A stretch of DNA of 20,060 nucleotides from Thermoplasmata archaeon (GCA_021161135.1 JAGHBD010000165.1:1-20060), one strand, 5' to 3'. Positions 7,484 to 16,044 are shown, numbered from the stretch's first letter. The notes: a model not told the origin generated them from the letters alone. A program made the numbers and translations.

Positions 7484-9376
7484 CTACTCATAATTCACAT
7501 CCACCAGTTCCGCTTCAATATCTATGCCCTCATATTTCACGCTCGCTTTCACAAAATTTGCTATATCTGGCGAATAATACAGCTCAACGATGTCGTAGAT
7601 TGACATTTTATATGCCTCAAAACTGCCGGCGGGTGTGGAAATACTCTGCTTACCACTACAAACAACTTCCATAGAGCCAAGCGGAATATTAACTTGCAGC
7701 GGAACCTTTACAATGCCAAAGAGAGCCGTCACCAATGCATCGATGCTTACATTTGCCAGAGGAAGATTCCATGTTTTTTCTTTCAATGGAAAATTGATTA
7801 AAGTGTATGGCTCGCTGAATGTTATGGATGCCGTAACTTTAAATGGAATTGGCAATGGTAGGGGTATACTTTCCAATCTTATCACAGCCAGTCCTCTAAC
7901 TTCCGCTTCTATTCCATCAATAGCAAATTCCTTTGTAACGGTTAGTTCCCCATTTATTCTCGTCAGCAAAAATTTTCCTGTTAGCTGGAAAGGAGGTTGC
8001 GAATAATATGAGAAATCTCCATTTAACTTCCCACTGAACTCAACCGCGTAATTTCCAACATCATTAATAACCTTGAAATTAAGCCCTTCGATATCTCCGC
8101 TGAAATTAAGCTGTCCCCCATATTCCATACCTATTTCTATCTTCGAAATATCAAATGTCCATTCATCATTTTCTTTCCATGCATCTATTAAAGCAGCTCT
8201 CTCCGCCGCACTTTCCTGGCCCAATGAATCTTTTACAGTTAGCGTAACGCCATATATGCCTCGCTGTTTGTAAGAGTGCTTTGGCGTTGCCTCATCACTC
8301 GTTGTCCCATCTCCAAAGTCCCAATGCCACGAAATTATGCTGCCCTCATCATCCATGCTTTTGCTCCCATCAAAAGCGATTTCCTCGCCAACACTTCCGA
8401 TATATGGTCCGCCTGCCTCTGCAACGGGGGGCCAGTCGTAAGCATTTTTATCATAATCCACCCATACAATGCTGTAGTCATCTACATGAAGGGAGCCATA
8501 TTCAATATTGAAAAAGCCGTTATATCCCCAGAAACTTCCCCAGCTGTTTTTACATATCCAGTATCCCCCTCTTGGAATACTCGGGTCATCCTTCCAGCCA
8601 ACAATGAGTATGCAGTGATTTATTCCTTCAACATAGCCAGGGTATGGATAATAATCGCTCGGACTGTGATGTTCCAGTCCCCACTGCATGAAATCTTCTG
8701 TTGCCATCATGAAACTAACCACCGGCCCTTCTTCCATTATTTGTGTTTTTATCCTCTGTCTATCCTCATCGCTTCCATCAGGCAACCAGTAGCCATAGTC
8801 AGCGATTGGAATAAGCTTGTTTTCCCAGTCATCACATTTTTTATCACATGGAACACTATCATCAGCCTGATATGGCATGCAATCTTCAGGAATAATTCCA
8901 TTATGATAATTTCCATCGCTGCCTGTAGATTTTATATAATGAAATGCAAGATATGGGCTACCTCCCCTGCAACTCCCAGATGCAGGAAGACAAGATAAAA
9001 TATATTGTTCAGATAGATCCGGATCAAGCTCTGCAATTCCTTCCCTTATATTTATTATGCTCTCCAACGCCCCCACAGCAGCAAAAGCCCAGCAACTCCC
9101 GCACATGCCCTGAAAACGGGCAGGCGTTGTCCAGTCCCTGTTGCCATAATCAAGCCAGCTGAAATATGTTGGCGGATCGCCTAAAGAAGGCTTTGGTGAT
9201 GCTTTGGCTGGATCAAAAGATGGAACTTCTTCCATTACAGCAAAATGAAAATCACTTGCTGCCATTTCTTTTCCACATTTGCAATTATTATTTTCCATTG
9301 CCATGATGGGAGCAACAAATATGGCGGCGATAATGAAACACAAAAGATTTCGTCTAAACACTCCCCTAATATTCAT
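7484..9376 (-). CDS. Secreted papain-family (C1) cysteine peptidase with PKD domain
   Basis: A 630-residue exported protease. The signal peptide covers about residues 1-27 (RRN followed by LLCFIIAAIFVAPIMA). The C1A catalytic domain runs from about 68 to 308: oxyanion Q89 and nucleophile C95 in QGMCGSCWAF, H254 in INHCILIVGW, N277 in KNSWG. Several extra cysteines (126, 136, 166, 177, 181) probably form disulfides. A PKD domain follows (about 317-398, core WDFGDGTTS at 352-360). Residues 400-630 form a beta-rich region I do not recognise as a named domain; near its end is STPAGSFEAYKM, a phrase seen in several uncharacterised extracellular beta domains. No long pro-region is present (about 40 residues between signal and enzyme). 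The likely role is breakdown of external protein. It has its own upstream promoter. Confidence 0.92.
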   Translation of the reverse strand: MNIRGVFRRNLLCFIIAAIFVAPIMAMENNNCKCGKEMAASDFHFAVMEEVPSFDPAKASPKPSLGDPPTYFSWLDYGNRDWTTPARFQGMCGSCWAFAAVGALESIINIREGIAELDPDLSEQYILSCLPASGSCRGGSPYLAFHYIKSTGSDGNYHNGIIPEDCMPYQADDSVPCDKKCDDWENKLIPIADYGYWLPDGSDEDRQRIKTQIMEEGPVVSFMMATEDFMQWGLEHHSPSDYYPYPGYVEGINHCILIVGWKDDPSIPRGGYWICKNSWGSFWGYNGFFNIEYGSLHVDDYSIVWVDYDKNAYDWPPVAEAGGPYIGSVGEEIAFDGSKSMDDEGSIISWHWDFGDGTTSDEATPKHSYKQRGIYGVTLTVKDSLGQESAAERAALIDAWKENDEWTFDISKIEIGMEYGGQLNFSGDIEGLNFKVINDVGNYAVEFSGKLNGDFSYYSQPPFQLTGKFLLTRINGELTVTKEFAIDGIEAEVRGLAVIRLESIPLPLPIPFKVTASITFSEPYTLINFPLKEKTWNLPLANVSIDALVTALFGIVKVPLQVNIPLGSMEVVCSGKQSISTPAGSFEAYKMSIYDIVELYYSPDIANFVKASVKYEGIDIEAELVDVNYE

Positions 9377-9393
9377 GGTACTAAATAATTCAC

Positions 9394-9410
9394 GATTTTT
9401 AAAATTTAAT
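9394..9410 (-). promoter_or_regulatory. Probable TATA promoter of the C1 peptidase
   Basis: On the minus strand the stretch ATTAAATTTTAAAAATC (9410 down to 9394) is centred about 26 bases before the ATG at 9376. No ribosome binding site precedes that ATG. Position and composition fit an archaeal TATA box with a leaderless start. Confidence 0.45.
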
Positions 9411-9563
9411 GATTTCCAAAAGGTTATCCAACAAATTAGAATAAATTAAGAAATTGCCATGGCAATTATGTGTTTCATTCTTGAAATTTTTATATCTTGT
9501 GAATAATAACTTTCTTGGTTTCCAATCCTCCAAATATTCCTTCTCTTCACGATCACAATCATC

Positions 9564-9625
9564 TGATGGAAGGTATTCAATTCTCCATCAATCTTTTCCA
9601 TCTCGTGCCTCCTGCGAGATGGAAA
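9564..9625. repeat. Two adjacent inverted repeats (hairpins)
   Basis: The second hairpin has a perfect 11-bp stem: TTTCCATCTCG (9595-9605) pairs with CGAGATGGAAA (9615-9625) around a 9-base loop. Just before it, TGATGGA (9564-9570) can pair with TCCATCA (9584-9590). Both stems share the CCATC/GATGG core, so alternative pairings between the hairpins are possible. This could be a structured RNA, a dyad bound by a regulator of either flanking gene, or a terminator; no run of T follows, which argues against a simple terminator. Confidence 0.5.
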
Positions 9626-9703
9626 CATAAATTTCACGAAATTTTTTGATAATCTCGATTCCAAACTCAACTGTTAAAGCCCTTTTCCACTCAATAAGGC
9701 AAC

Positions 9704-9714
9704 CTTTTTATATA
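9704..9714 (+). promoter_or_regulatory. Probable TATA promoter of lonB
   Basis: CTTTTTATATA (9704-9714) lies 23-33 bases before the lonB ATG, preceded by GCAAC where a BRE would sit. With no Shine-Dalgarno before the ATG, a short-leader or leaderless transcript is likely. This is the clearest promoter in the window. Confidence 0.6.
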
Positions 9715-9736
9715 TGGCGGCATGTAATAAAGAAAA

Positions 9737-11638
9737 ATGGTGCTGCCAAACATAGATGAATGGATAGAAAAGCAGGATTTCGAAACCACAGCAGATGTGG
9801 AAATTCCTAAGTTGTTAATAGATCAAGTTATTGGACAGGATCATGCTGTTGAAGTTGTGAGGCAGGCGGCGAAGCAAAAGAGGCATGTGATGCTCATTGG
9901 AGAGCCAGGCACGGGAAAATCAATGCTGGCAAGAGCAATGACTGAATTCTTGCCAAAAGAAGAACTGGAAGATATTCTTGTTTATCCAAATCCTGATGAT
10001 CCAAATACCCCCCGCATAAGAGTTGTTCCAGCTGGCAAGGGAAAAGAAATAGTGGAAAGAATGAAGATGGAGGCAAGAAAGAGAGAACAGCAACAAAGCC
10101 AGCTCATCACAACCATCGTTGCCTTCATAATAATGATTTCCATAATGGGCGCAATTTTCACTGGCGATTTAATGCTTGCTTTATTTGGATTAATAGCCGG
10201 AGCCATGATATATCTTATTGCTGGCAGAGGAAGCATAATACAGCGAAGGGAAGAAGCGAATATACCTAAATTGCTCGTCGCCCATGACAAAAATGACCCG
10301 CCCCCCTTTATCGATGCTACTGCAGCCCATTCAGGCGCCCTGCTGGGAGATGTTCGCCACGATCCTTTCCAAGCAGGTGGGCTGGAGACGCCGCCTCATT
10401 TAAGAGTGGAGGCAGGGGCAATACATCGTGCCCATAAAGGAGTGCTTTATATAGATGAAATAAATACTCTCAGCCTGCCATCTCAGCAGCATTTGCTTAC
10501 AGCTATACAGGAAAAGAAGTTTTCAATTACAGGACAGTCAGAGAGGAGTGCGGGAGCAATGGTAAAAACGGAGCCTGTTCCGTGCGATTTTATTCTTGTG
10601 TGTGCTGGTAACCTCGATGCAGTCGCTGGAATGCATCCTGCGTTGCGAAGCAGAATAAGAGGGTATGGCTACGAAGTTTATATGAACAATGATATGGATG
10701 ATAATGAAGAAAACAGGAAAAAGCTCATCCGCTTCGTTGCCCAGGAAGTGGCAAAGGATGGAAAAATACCCCACTTTGATAAGAAGGCAGTGGCAGAAAT
10801 AATAAGAGAGGCGCAGAGAAGGGCTGGAAGAAAAGGAAAATTGTCGTTGCGCCTTCGCGAGCTAGGAGGGCTTATAAGAGTTGCTGGAGACATCGCAAAA
10901 ACTGAAGGAGCGGAGATTGTTACGGCAAAACATGTTTTAAAGGCAAAGGAAATAGCAAGGAGTTTGGAACAGCAAGTTGCGGATCGCTACATAGAGCGTA
11001 AAAAAACCTACAGGTATTTTGAGGTAGATGGAACAAAGATAGGCACAGTGAATGGCTTGGCTGTAATGTCTGCCGATCCTTCTTTAAGTGAATATTCTGG
11101 TCTTATCCTCCCAATAGTTGCTGAGGTCACGCCTGCTGGATCGAAAGCAGAGGGCAAAATAATAGCTACAGGAAAACTTGGAAGAATAGCGAGGGAAGCA
11201 GTGCAGAATGTGGCTGCGATAATCAAAAAATATATGGGGGAGGATATATCAGACAAAGATATTCATATCCAGTTCATAGGCACTTATGAGGGAGTGGAAG
11301 GAGATTCAGCTTCCATATCTGTTGCAACAGCAGTTATATCAGCAATGGAGCGTGTGCCTGTAAGGCAAGATGTTGCCATGACTGGCTCATTAAGCATTCA
11401 TGGAACAGTACTCCCAGTTGGAGGAGTGACAGCAAAAATAGAGGCGGCGGCGAAAGCAGGCATTAAAAAAGTGCTTATTCCAAAAGCCAACATCCAAGAT
11501 GTGCTTATTGAGGAGGAATATAAAGATAAGGTGGAAGTAATCCCAGTTTCCACATTGAAAGAAGTACTCGAATATGCTCTAGAAGGAGAAGGGAAGAAAA
11601 AACTCATAGAAAAGCTTGGGAAGATGGAAGAAAGATGA
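9737..11638 (+). CDS. lonB: Membrane-anchored ATP-dependent protease LonB (S16 family)
   Basis: The archaeal-type Lon protease, 633 residues, which degrades misfolded and membrane proteins from the cytoplasmic face of the membrane. The AAA+ domain has Walker A GEPGTGKS at 55-62 and Walker B GVLYIDEIN. Two transmembrane helices (about 122-141 and 144-163) are inserted between them, the arrangement that separates LonB from bacterial LonA; the large LonA N-domain is absent. The C-terminal protease domain carries the Ser-Lys dyad: S524 in EGDSAS and K567 in GGVTAKIEAA, 43 residues apart as in the methanogen enzymes. Everything needed for activity is present. It is a single gene with its own TATA promoter; the next operon has a separate promoter 21-33 bases before its start. 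Confidence 0.97.
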   Translation: MVLPNIDEWIEKQDFETTADVEIPKLLIDQVIGQDHAVEVVRQAAKQKRHVMLIGEPGTGKSMLARAMTEFLPKEELEDILVYPNPDDPNTPRIRVVPAGKGKEIVERMKMEARKREQQQSQLITTIVAFIIMISIMGAIFTGDLMLALFGLIAGAMIYLIAGRGSIIQRREEANIPKLLVAHDKNDPPPFIDATAAHSGALLGDVRHDPFQAGGLETPPHLRVEAGAIHRAHKGVLYIDEINTLSLPSQQHLLTAIQEKKFSITGQSERSAGAMVKTEPVPCDFILVCAGNLDAVAGMHPALRSRIRGYGYEVYMNNDMDDNEENRKKLIRFVAQEVAKDGKIPHFDKKAVAEIIREAQRRAGRKGKLSLRLRELGGLIRVAGDIAKTEGAEIVTAKHVLKAKEIARSLEQQVADRYIERKKTYRYFEVDGTKIGTVNGLAVMSADPSLSEYSGLILPIVAEVTPAGSKAEGKIIATGKLGRIAREAVQNVAAIIKKYMGEDISDKDIHIQFIGTYEGVEGDSASISVATAVISAMERVPVRQDVAMTGSLSIHGTVLPVGGVTAKIEAAAKAGIKKVLIPKANIQDVLIEEEYKDKVEVIPVSTLKEVLEYALEGEGKKKLIEKLGKMEER

Positions 11639-11682
11639 GATTTATCTTTCATTATGGGGCAATGAAAAGAAGTTGCTGATGC

Positions 11683-11695
11683 AAATATTTTATAT
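11683..11695 (+). promoter_or_regulatory. Probable TATA promoter of the six-gene glycerol-phosphate operon
   Basis: AAATATTTTATAT (from 11683) lies 21-33 bases before the ATG at 11716. The 77-base gap after lonB holds nothing else obvious. No ribosome binding site precedes the ATG, so a leaderless start is likely. It is the only promoter-like site seen before the overlapping gene chain that ends at 19172. Confidence 0.5.
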
Positions 11696-11715
11696 TGACA
11701 TCTGTTTATACAGAA

Positions 11716-13161
11716 ATGGCTTTCGAAACTATTTACAGGCATGAGGGCAAATTAAACAACGAGATTAAGGAAAAAATCCGTGCTATTGTTCCAGATGGTT
11801 TTTCTGATAGCCTAGCAGATAGAATATCATATTCTCATGACTACTGGCCCATTGCCCTGCGATGGTTTCTTGATGGAAAACTCCCTTCCATGCCTGACTG
11901 CATTGTATGGCCAACAAATGAGGAGCAGATAGCAGATATAATAAAAATAGCCAATCAGGAAAAGGTAGCGATTGTGCCTTATGGCGGCGGCTCGGGTGTA
12001 ATGGGGGGCGTAGTTGCAATTAAAGGAGGTGTGGTTGTTGATTTAAAGCGTATGGATGCGGTGCTTGAGATGGACGAAGAAAGCCTGATGGTGAGAGTAC
12101 AGGCAGGAATAAATGGAATGAATTTTGAGAGATGGCTCAACAGGCATGGCTACACACTCGGCCATATCCCTCAATCCCTCTACCCCTCTACGCTCGGCGG
12201 ATGGCTCGCATGCAAGGCGGCGGGGCAATTCTCCACAAAATATGGTAAGATAGAGGATATAGTCCTCGCCCTTAAAGCAGTGCTTGCAGATGGTAGCATA
12301 ATAGCCTCGAAACCCGTTCCACGTTCTTCTACGGGGCCTGAGGTGGAGAGACTTTTACTTGGCTCTGAAGGTATCCTCGGCATAATAACGGAGGCAACTC
12401 TCAGAATCTGGCCCTATCCAGAGGAAAGAGTATTCATTTCATTTCTTTTTTCTTCTCTTGCCCATGCTCTAAATGCTGTCCGCAGGATTTTGAGGCGAGG
12501 TGTGTATCCTGCTGTTATTCGCATTTATGATGAAAATGAGACGATACGCCACTTTTACAATTTTGAGGAAGTAAAAGGAAAGATAATTCTGATAATGGTT
12601 CTCGAAGGGGATAAAAAGGTTGTTGAATTGGAGGAAAGGGTAGCGAGAGAGGAATGCGGAAAGGATGGCAAAGAATTGGGTGAGAAGCCTGTTGTTCATT
12701 GGGTGGAGACGAGATTTGACGTAAGAGATGCATCAAAGTTTGTTCCGAAAGGATTCATTTTTGATACAGTTGAAATGTCAGTGAATTGGAAAAATGCAAT
12801 GCAGCTTTATGAGAATGTTATAAATGCATTGAGAGGTATCGAGGGCATTATTATTGCTTCAGCCCATGCCTCCCATTTTTACCCGCAAGGAGTTTGTTTT
12901 TACTTCACATTCGGCGGTTTGCCCCCTCGTGACAAAAATGCATTTGATTTTTATATGGAAGCATGGGATACCATGATGGATGCATGTATCAAAAGTAATG
13001 CATCTATAAGTCATCATCATGGTATTGGCATAACAAGGAAAAAATGGCTATCAAAGGAAATGGGAAAAAGGATGGAAATGCTGCGGAAAATAAAGGCAGC
13101 AATCGATAAAAATAACATAATGAACCCCGGAAAGATGGGTGATGTGAATGAAGAGGATTAA
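11716..13161 (+). CDS. FAD-linked oxidase of the GlcD / alkyl-DHAP synthase family
   Basis: A 481-residue flavoprotein of the VAO/PCMH fold. The FAD-binding half has PYGGGSGVMGG (88-98), then GHIPQSLYPSTLGGW (149-163) and GSEGILGIITEATLR (216-230). The C-terminal half matches alkyldihydroxyacetonephosphate synthase unusually well: R269 in AVIRIYDEN, Y396 in VCFYF and the triple histidine H433-H435 in SISHHHGIGITRKKWL, all of which are active-site positions in mammalian AGPS. A run NIMNPGKM (467-474) ends the fold as in GlcD. Two roles are possible: a 2-hydroxyacid or glycerol-phosphate dehydrogenase feeding the adjacent Fe-S protein, or an ether-forming AGPS-like enzyme. The frame opens at a TTG (11695), but ATG 11716 has the right distance to a TATA box. 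It overlaps the next gene by 14 bases. Confidence 0.85.
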   Translation: MAFETIYRHEGKLNNEIKEKIRAIVPDGFSDSLADRISYSHDYWPIALRWFLDGKLPSMPDCIVWPTNEEQIADIIKIANQEKVAIVPYGGGSGVMGGVVAIKGGVVVDLKRMDAVLEMDEESLMVRVQAGINGMNFERWLNRHGYTLGHIPQSLYPSTLGGWLACKAAGQFSTKYGKIEDIVLALKAVLADGSIIASKPVPRSSTGPEVERLLLGSEGILGIITEATLRIWPYPEERVFISFLFSSLAHALNAVRRILRRGVYPAVIRIYDENETIRHFYNFEEVKGKIILIMVLEGDKKVVELEERVAREECGKDGKELGEKPVVHWVETRFDVRDASKFVPKGFIFDTVEMSVNWKNAMQLYENVINALRGIEGIIIASAHASHFYPQGVCFYFTFGGLPPRDKNAFDFYMEAWDTMMDACIKSNASISHHHGIGITRKKWLSKEMGKRMEMLRKIKAAIDKNNIMNPGKMGDVNEED

Positions 13162-14293
13162 AAAATACGCATGGATATTCGATGCTTTATCTCATGTTAG
13201 TATCGCTACAAAAACTCGAGCCCTCAAGCATTTTATAAGCGGGGAAAAAAAGTATATGATTAAAGGAAAAAAAGGAGATATAGATGCCATAATAAAATGC
13301 TCTCTGTGCCCAAATATGTGTAAGTTTGATTGCCCAACATTCAACGCAAGTAAAAACGAAAGTTTATCTCCAGCTGGAAAGGCACACCTAGCCTACATTT
13401 TTGAAAAAGGAGAATATGATGAAAGCATTGTTAAGGCTATTTATGAATGTTGCAGCTGCGATGCCTGTAAGGAGTGGTGTTTTTTCGATTATTCCCTCGC
13501 TGACTTATTGCGGGGTGTGAGGCAGGATGTTGTTGAAGAAAAAGCAGTGCCAGATGACATAATGGAAATAGCCAGTGGTTTGATAGAAAGGAAAACGATG
13601 GGGGAAAGAAGGCTCAAGGAAAGGGAGGGAAAAATACTTTACTTTGCCGGATGCACTGTTCAGGATGAAGCTATGGGTATAGCAAAAGCCATGATGAAAA
13701 TTTTTGACAGCATAGGAGAAGAATATGCTGTGCTTGGCGAGGAATGGTGCTGCGGTTATCCGCTTTACAACCTCGGTTTTATAAAAGAGTTTAAGCAATT
13801 TGCAAAACATAATGCAGATGTATTCAAAAAATATAGCATGATTGTGTGCAGCTGTCCAACATGCACCTATGTTTTTAAGCAAATTTATCCAGATATGGGT
13901 TTCAAAATTAATGCTGTCATAATGCATTCCACAGAGTATCTTGCCAGAATGGTGGAGGAGGGAAAGATAAATGTAGAAAATTTGGCAATGGATGCTGTAT
14001 ATCATGACCCTTGCAAACTGGCAAGAAGATTAAAAATAATGGAGGAACCTCGCTATCTCCTCCGATATGCAGTTAATCTCAAGGAGCCATATTTTTCAAG
14101 AGAAGAGACAAGATGCTGCGGAAGAGGAGGGCAACTTGCAAGAATAGATGAGGAGATATCTAAAAAAATAGCGGAGCAGCGGAAGGAGGAATTGAAAAGT
14201 GTGGCAACGGATATAGTAACTGCCTGCCCCTCATGCAAAATTGCATTAAATGCCTATGATATTGCTGAAATAGTGGCTATGGGATTAAAATGA
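13148..14293 (+). CDS. Two-cluster Fe-S oxidoreductase subunit (GlpC / GlcF / HdrD-like)
   Basis: A 381-residue electron-transfer protein. Near the N-terminus are two ferredoxin-type clusters: C51, C54, C58 and C62 (CSLCPNMCKFDCP), then C101, C104, C107 and C111 (CCSCDACKEWC). Two CCG domains follow, marked by YFAGCT with EEWCCGYPLYNLG, and by YHDPCKLARR with TRCCGRGGQ and CPSCKIAL. That is the layout of GlpC (anaerobic glycerol-3-phosphate dehydrogenase), GlcF (glycolate oxidase) and HdrD. It starts within the end of the FAD oxidase (GGTGAT four bases before the ATG) and its stop overlaps the GlpA-like start (ATGA). It could therefore serve either flavoprotein, or both. It has no membrane helix; how electrons reach a quinone or other acceptor is not visible here. 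Confidence 0.9.
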   Translation: MKRIKKYAWIFDALSHVSIATKTRALKHFISGEKKYMIKGKKGDIDAIIKCSLCPNMCKFDCPTFNASKNESLSPAGKAHLAYIFEKGEYDESIVKAIYECCSCDACKEWCFFDYSLADLLRGVRQDVVEEKAVPDDIMEIASGLIERKTMGERRLKEREGKILYFAGCTVQDEAMGIAKAMMKIFDSIGEEYAVLGEEWCCGYPLYNLGFIKEFKQFAKHNADVFKKYSMIVCSCPTCTYVFKQIYPDMGFKINAVIMHSTEYLARMVEEGKINVENLAMDAVYHDPCKLARRLKIMEEPRYLLRYAVNLKEPYFSREETRCCGRGGQLARIDEEISKKIAEQRKEELKSVATDIVTACPSCKIALNAYDIAEIVAMGLK

Positions 14294-16044
14294 GAGATGT
14301 AAGGATAAAGAAGAAGGTGGAGAAAATATTGAGAAAATATAGGGCGAAAGCAAATGTAACAGTGGAGGATGGCATCGTTTTTATAAAAGGCACTGTTACC
14401 TCCTGGCGAAAGTATGTGGAAATTGGAAAAGAGACAGGAAGAATTAAAGGAGTAAAAGGTGTGGTAAATGATTTAGAATATCCTGGAAAAGAGAAGAAAA
14501 GAAAGAAAAGAGGGGAGGAGCGAGTAATAGGAAAAGCAGATGTTGTCATAATTGGTGGGGGAGTTGTTGGCTGTGCCATAGCGAGGGAGTTATCAAAATA
14601 CAAACTCAACGTCATTCTCGTTGAAAAAAGCGATGATGTGGGCGGGGGAGGGGCAACGAAAGCAAACAATGCACTTGTTCATACGGGCATAGGCGAAAAA
14701 ATGGGAACGCTGAAACAAAAGCTGTGCGTAGAGGGCCACAAAATGTTTAGGAAAATTGCTGAAGAGCTCGATGTGCCTTATGAAGAATGCGGGATGTGGA
14801 TTGTCATAAGCGAGGATTCTATTGCATATCGTTTGCCTCGCATTTTAAAAAAATTTCTCGCCAGTTATATAATTCCATTCATAATTTTAAGGAGAGCGAA
14901 AAAGCTTGGTATTGAAATGTACAAAGTTAGTAAAAAGGAGTTGCTAAAGAGAGAGCCATATGTAACGGAAAAGGCGATAGCTGCGGTTTTTTCTCCAAGT
15001 TATGCGATGACATGCCCTTTCCGTTACACCATAGCACTTGCGGAAAATGCCATGGAAAATGGTGTAAAAATAATGCTTAACACAGAGGTCGTCGATATTA
15101 CTGTTGAAAATGGAAATGTAGGCAAGGTAATCACAACAAAAGGAGCAATAGAAACAAAATTTGTTATCAACGCCGCTGGCTTGTATGCAGATGAGATTGC
15201 TTCTCTTGCTGGAGCGAGGGAATATACCATTCATCCGAAAAAAGGTGCAACGCTCATATTCGATAAAGAAACGAGGAAGTTTCTTAACCACTCAATGACC
15301 CTTCTTCGCCTCCCAAGAATTGAGCATTACAAAGGCGGGGGGATTATGCTTACAGTTGATGGAAATGTTCAGTGGGGGCCAACAATAGATGAGATAGAAG
15401 ATAAGGAGGATACGAGTGTTACAGCAGAGGAAATAGAGAGAATTTTTAAGACATATGAGCCACTCATGCCCAAGTTTCCCAAAAAAGCAGTTATAGCATA
15501 TTTTTCTGGTATAAGGGCTGCTAGTTTCACAGAAGATTTTATAATAAGGGCTGCAAAGAAGGTTAAGGGCTTCATACATGTTGCAGGCATTCAGTCGCCG
15601 GGTTTGGCGGCATCTCCAGCAATAGCAAAAATGGTTGCATCAATACTCCAGCAAGAGGGTCTTAAAATGGAGTTGAAAAAAGATTTTAATCCTATTCGAA
15701 AAGCGCCGCCAATACCTCGTGAAATGGATATGGCGGAGAGGAAAAAACTTGTTGAAAGAGATGGCAGATATGGGCGAATTGTATGTAGATGCGAGGAAGT
15801 TACGGAAGGGGAAATCGTGGATGCAATACATTCAAAAATTCCAGCTTGCAGCATCGACGCAATAAAAAGGCGCACAAGGGCGGGAATGGGAAGATGCCAG
15901 GGAAGCTTCTGCCTTCCATATGTTGCAAAAATCCTGGCAAGAGAATTGAACATACCTCTGGAAAAGGTGAAAAAAGGAGGAGATGGCTCTGAGCTCTTCA
16001 TTGGCAAGGCTAAATGCCTGCTGGAGGAAAAAAATGAGAGTTGA
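14290..16044 (+). CDS. glpA: GlpA-like FAD-dependent glycerol-3-phosphate dehydrogenase with N-terminal BON domain
   Basis: A 584-residue flavoenzyme expected to oxidise sn-glycerol 3-phosphate to DHAP. Residues 1-66 form a BON domain (core VTVEDGIVFIKGTV, then IKGVKGVVNDLEY). A strongly basic linker KEKKRKKRGEER (67-78) follows. The DAO-type FAD domain starts at 83 with the dinucleotide motif IIGGGVVGCAIAREL (87-101) and ends near HVAGIQSPGLAASPA. The C-terminus is a BFD-like [2Fe-2S] domain with C499, C501, C536 and C541, as in E. coli GlpA. The BON domain and linker are absent from GlpA of E. coli; because BON domains are linked to membrane lipids in other proteins, they may hold the enzyme at the membrane. 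Overlaps: 4 bases with the GlpC-like gene, 11 with the GlpB-like gene. An alternative substrate (other polyol phosphate) is possible given the odd kinase downstream. Confidence 0.86.
   Translation: MRDVRIKKKVEKILRKYRAKANVTVEDGIVFIKGTVTSWRKYVEIGKETGRIKGVKGVVNDLEYPGKEKKRKKRGEERVIGKADVVIIGGGVVGCAIARELSKYKLNVILVEKSDDVGGGGATKANNALVHTGIGEKMGTLKQKLCVEGHKMFRKIAEELDVPYEECGMWIVISEDSIAYRLPRILKKFLASYIIPFIILRRAKKLGIEMYKVSKKELLKREPYVTEKAIAAVFSPSYAMTCPFRYTIALAENAMENGVKIMLNTEVVDITVENGNVGKVITTKGAIETKFVINAAGLYADEIASLAGAREYTIHPKKGATLIFDKETRKFLNHSMTLLRLPRIEHYKGGGIMLTVDGNVQWGPTIDEIEDKEDTSVTAEEIERIFKTYEPLMPKFPKKAVIAYFSGIRAASFTEDFIIRAAKKVKGFIHVAGIQSPGLAASPAIAKMVASILQQEGLKMELKKDFNPIRKAPPIPREMDMAERKKLVERDGRYGRIVCRCEEVTEGEIVDAIHSKIPACSIDAIKRRTRAGMGRCQGSFCLPYVAKILARELNIPLEKVKKGGDGSELFIGKAKCLLEEKNES
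16023..16027 (+). promoter_or_regulatory. Ribosome binding site that decides the GlpB-like start
   Basis: GGAGG at 16023-16027 lies six bases before the ATG at 16034. The frame is open back to 15983, but those 17 codons lie inside glpA and give no family-like sequence, whereas MRVDVAVIGGGPAG from 16034 is a proper FAD-domain N-terminus. Confidence 0.7.

Larger units (their letters stand above)
9377..9736. other. Divergent intergenic region between the C1 peptidase and lonB
   Basis: About 360 bases without a convincing gene. It holds the peptidase promoter at its left end, the lonB promoter at its right end, and two hairpins in the middle (9564-9590 and 9595-9625). A 74-codon minus-strand frame (9446-9670) crosses both hairpins; its composition looks unlike the neighbouring proteins and it has no recognisable motif, so I do not call it. 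Confidence 0.6.

Noticed and set aside
8276..8998. 240-codon plus-strand frame opposite the C1 peptidase
   Set aside because: It is a shadow of the peptidase gene, whose catalytic motifs lie in the opposite frame. Its translation is rich in Cys, His and Ile without domain-like order.
9595..9625. Hairpin ending in GATGGAAAC as a CRISPR repeat
   Set aside because: Only one copy exists and there are no spacers or cas genes in the window.
9446..9670. 74-codon minus-strand frame in the divergent spacer
   Set aside because: It spans both hairpins, has no recognisable motif and no ribosome binding site, and it overlaps the lonB upstream region.
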